From Candidatus Hydrogenisulfobacillus filiaventi (lineage in GTDB: Bacteria > Bacillota > Sulfobacillia > Sulfobacillales > R501), in NCBI GenBank assembly GCA_902809825.1, contig LR778114.1:2170001-2234000 (forward strand): DNA of 64,000 nt, read 5' to 3'. Below the pieces are notes generated by a model, which worked only from the letters and a program-made list of their open reading frames with translations, was not told the DNA's origin and searched no databases. The number at the start of each line of letters is the position of its first letter. Positions within the stretch are counted from its first letter, which is position 1. Below, in pieces: positions 63,058 through 64,000 of the stretch. The translations under genes were made by a program, and so were the position numbers.

Positions 63058-64000
63058 TCAATTGTCCCGCGTGGCCGCGATCTCGCTGGCCGCCTCCGGC
63101 GGCGGCTCCTCCGCCGGCCGCACCCGCACCCCGCGGTAGCGGGCCATCCCGGTCCCGGCCGGGACCAGCTTGCCGATGATGACATTCTCCTTCAGGCCCA
63201 GCAGGGGATCCTGCTTGCCCTTGATGGAGGCCTCCGTCAGCACCCGGGTGGTCTCCTGGAAGGAGGCGGCCGAGAGGAAGGACTCGGTCGCCAGCGAGGC
63301 CTTGGTAATGCCGAGCACCACCGGGTGGGCCACCGCCGGGGAGCCCCCCTGGGCCAGGACAGCGGCATTGGCATCCTCAAACTCGAAGCGGTCCACCAGC
63401 GCCCCCGGTAGCAGGGAGGTGTCGCCGGATTCCTCCACCTTGAGCTTGCGCATCATCTGCCGCACCATGACCTCGATGTGCTTATCGTTGATATCCACGC
63501 CCTGCACGCGGTAGACCCGCTGCACCTCCCGCAGCAGGTAGTCCTGCACCCCGCGCGGCCCCAGCACCCGCAGGAGGTCGTGGGGGTTGACCGAGCCCTC
63601 GGTGAGCTCCTCACCAGCCTGCACCCGGTCGCCGTCATGTACCCGGATGCGCGAGCCGAAGGGAATGGGGTAGGTCTGGGTGCGGGTGGGGTCATCGGGA
63701 TCCGAGACGGTGATCTCCCGCCGGCCCCGGTTCTCCCCGATGGACACCACCCCGGCGATCTCGGTGATCACCGCCTGGCCTTTGGGCTTGCGGGCCTCGA
63801 ACAGCTCCTCCACCCGCGGCAGACCCTGGGTGATGTCATCCCCGGCCACGCCGCCCATGTGGAAGGTGCGCATGGTGAGCTGGGTACCCGGCTCCCCGAT
63901 GCTCTGGGCGGCGATGATCCCCACGGCCTCGCCCACCTCCACGATGGAACCCGTGGCCAGGTTGCGGCCGTAGCAGGCCACGCACACCCCGTAACGGGTC
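63058..64000 (-). CDS. rpoC: RNA polymerase beta' subunit, C-terminal part (cut by window edge)
   Basis: The last about 314 codons; the 5' end lies beyond base 64000. Visible are the end of the zinc site ([16 protein letters not shown]), the trigger-loop-to-C-terminal region [28 protein letters not shown], and the conserved [15 protein letters not shown]. The C-terminus ends in an acidic variable tail. In frame to the window end with no stop. Confidence 0.97.
   Translation of the reverse strand, partial: TRYGVCVACYGRNLATGSIVEVGEAVGIIAAQSIGEPGTQLTMRTFHMGGVAGDDITQGLPRVEELFEARKPKGQAVITEIAGVVSIGENRGRREITVSDPDDPTRTQTYPIPFGSRIRVHDGDRVQAGEELTEGSVNPHDLLRVLGPRGVQDYLLREVQRVYRVQGVDINDKHIEVMVRQMMRKLKVEESGDTSLLPGALVDRFEFEDANAAVLAQGGSPAVAHPVVLGITKASLATESFLSAASFQETTRVLTEASIKGKQDPLLGLKENVIIGKLVPAGTGMARYRGVRVRPAEEPPPEAASEIAATRDN

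Overview
The window is a chromosomal segment of a very GC-rich bacterium, by eye about 70 % G+C with strong G/C at third codon positions. Several features point to the Bacillota (Firmicutes): a CwlD-type amidase, a YtpB-type terpene synthase (DUF2600), DUF2512 and YtxH proteins, a KOW protein between map and infA, an L7Ae-like protein between rpoC and rpsL, zinc-type S14/S4/L36, a cysteine-containing EF-Tu, a c-di-AMP riboswitch, and ArgR- and PhoP-type operators. A tetrathionate-hydrolase-like secreted quinoprotein, a DsrE protein and the high GC content suggest a Sulfobacillus/Thermaerobacter/Symbiobacterium-like lineage, perhaps an acidophilic sulfur oxidiser. That placement is inference. 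I saw no tRNA, rRNA, insertion sequence, prophage, CRISPR array or recognisable defence system.

Layout. 0-8.3 kb: a sodium:solute symporter, a DsrE protein and an IclR regulator, then a tricorn-type protease with a YtpB-like terpene synthase and a PolB-like exonuclease. 8.3-14 kb: a Pho-box-controlled MFS transporter, envelope genes (DUF2512, a small membrane protein, a riboswitch-controlled 3D-domain protein) and a glycosyltransferase/GtrA pair. 13.7-21.7 kb: YtxH, Hsp20, Nudix, a CblS-like protein, CopZ, a Ni/Co-type permease, and an acyl-CoA dehydrogenase with a fused CoA-transferase. 21.8-26.5 kb: SirB1, a HAD phosphatase, mobA-mobB-moeA for molybdenum cofactor, and Fur. 26.6-32.5 kb: argF under twin ARG boxes, a PAP2 phosphatase, an M20 amidohydrolase, arginase, cwlD and a CCA-type nucleotidyltransferase. 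32.6-42.4 kb: an XRE-TPR regulator, rpsI-rplM, the large quinoprotein, a C2H2-finger protein, a methyltransferase, an NDUFA9-like dehydrogenase, proline dehydrogenase and truA. 42.4-64 kb: one long minus-strand str/S10/spc/alpha super-operon running from rpoC (cut by the window edge) to rplQ.

How the genes work together. The right third is the translation and transcription core: rpoC, L7Ae-like, rpsL, rpsG, fusA, tuf, then S10 to L17 with secY, adk, map, infA and rpoA in canonical order. Tight spacing and frequent start/stop overlaps imply translational coupling. In Bacillus the distal part continues truA-rplM-rpsI-...-cwlD. Here those genes survive as islands separated by accessory genes, the largest being the quinoprotein with its own consensus promoter. 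The left two thirds hold small operons for nutrient uptake, nitrogen and amino-acid turnover, molybdenum cofactor and the envelope.

The regulatory DNA is the most informative part of the window: a c-di-AMP riboswitch whose closing stem can bury the Shine-Dalgarno sequence, an 11-bp-period Pho-box array, two ARG boxes over the argF promoter, and a repeat operator in front of the XRE-TPR gene. I found no clearly new multi-gene system. The best candidates for novelty are the tandem-duplicated TetH-like quinoprotein and the C2H2-finger protein beside it.
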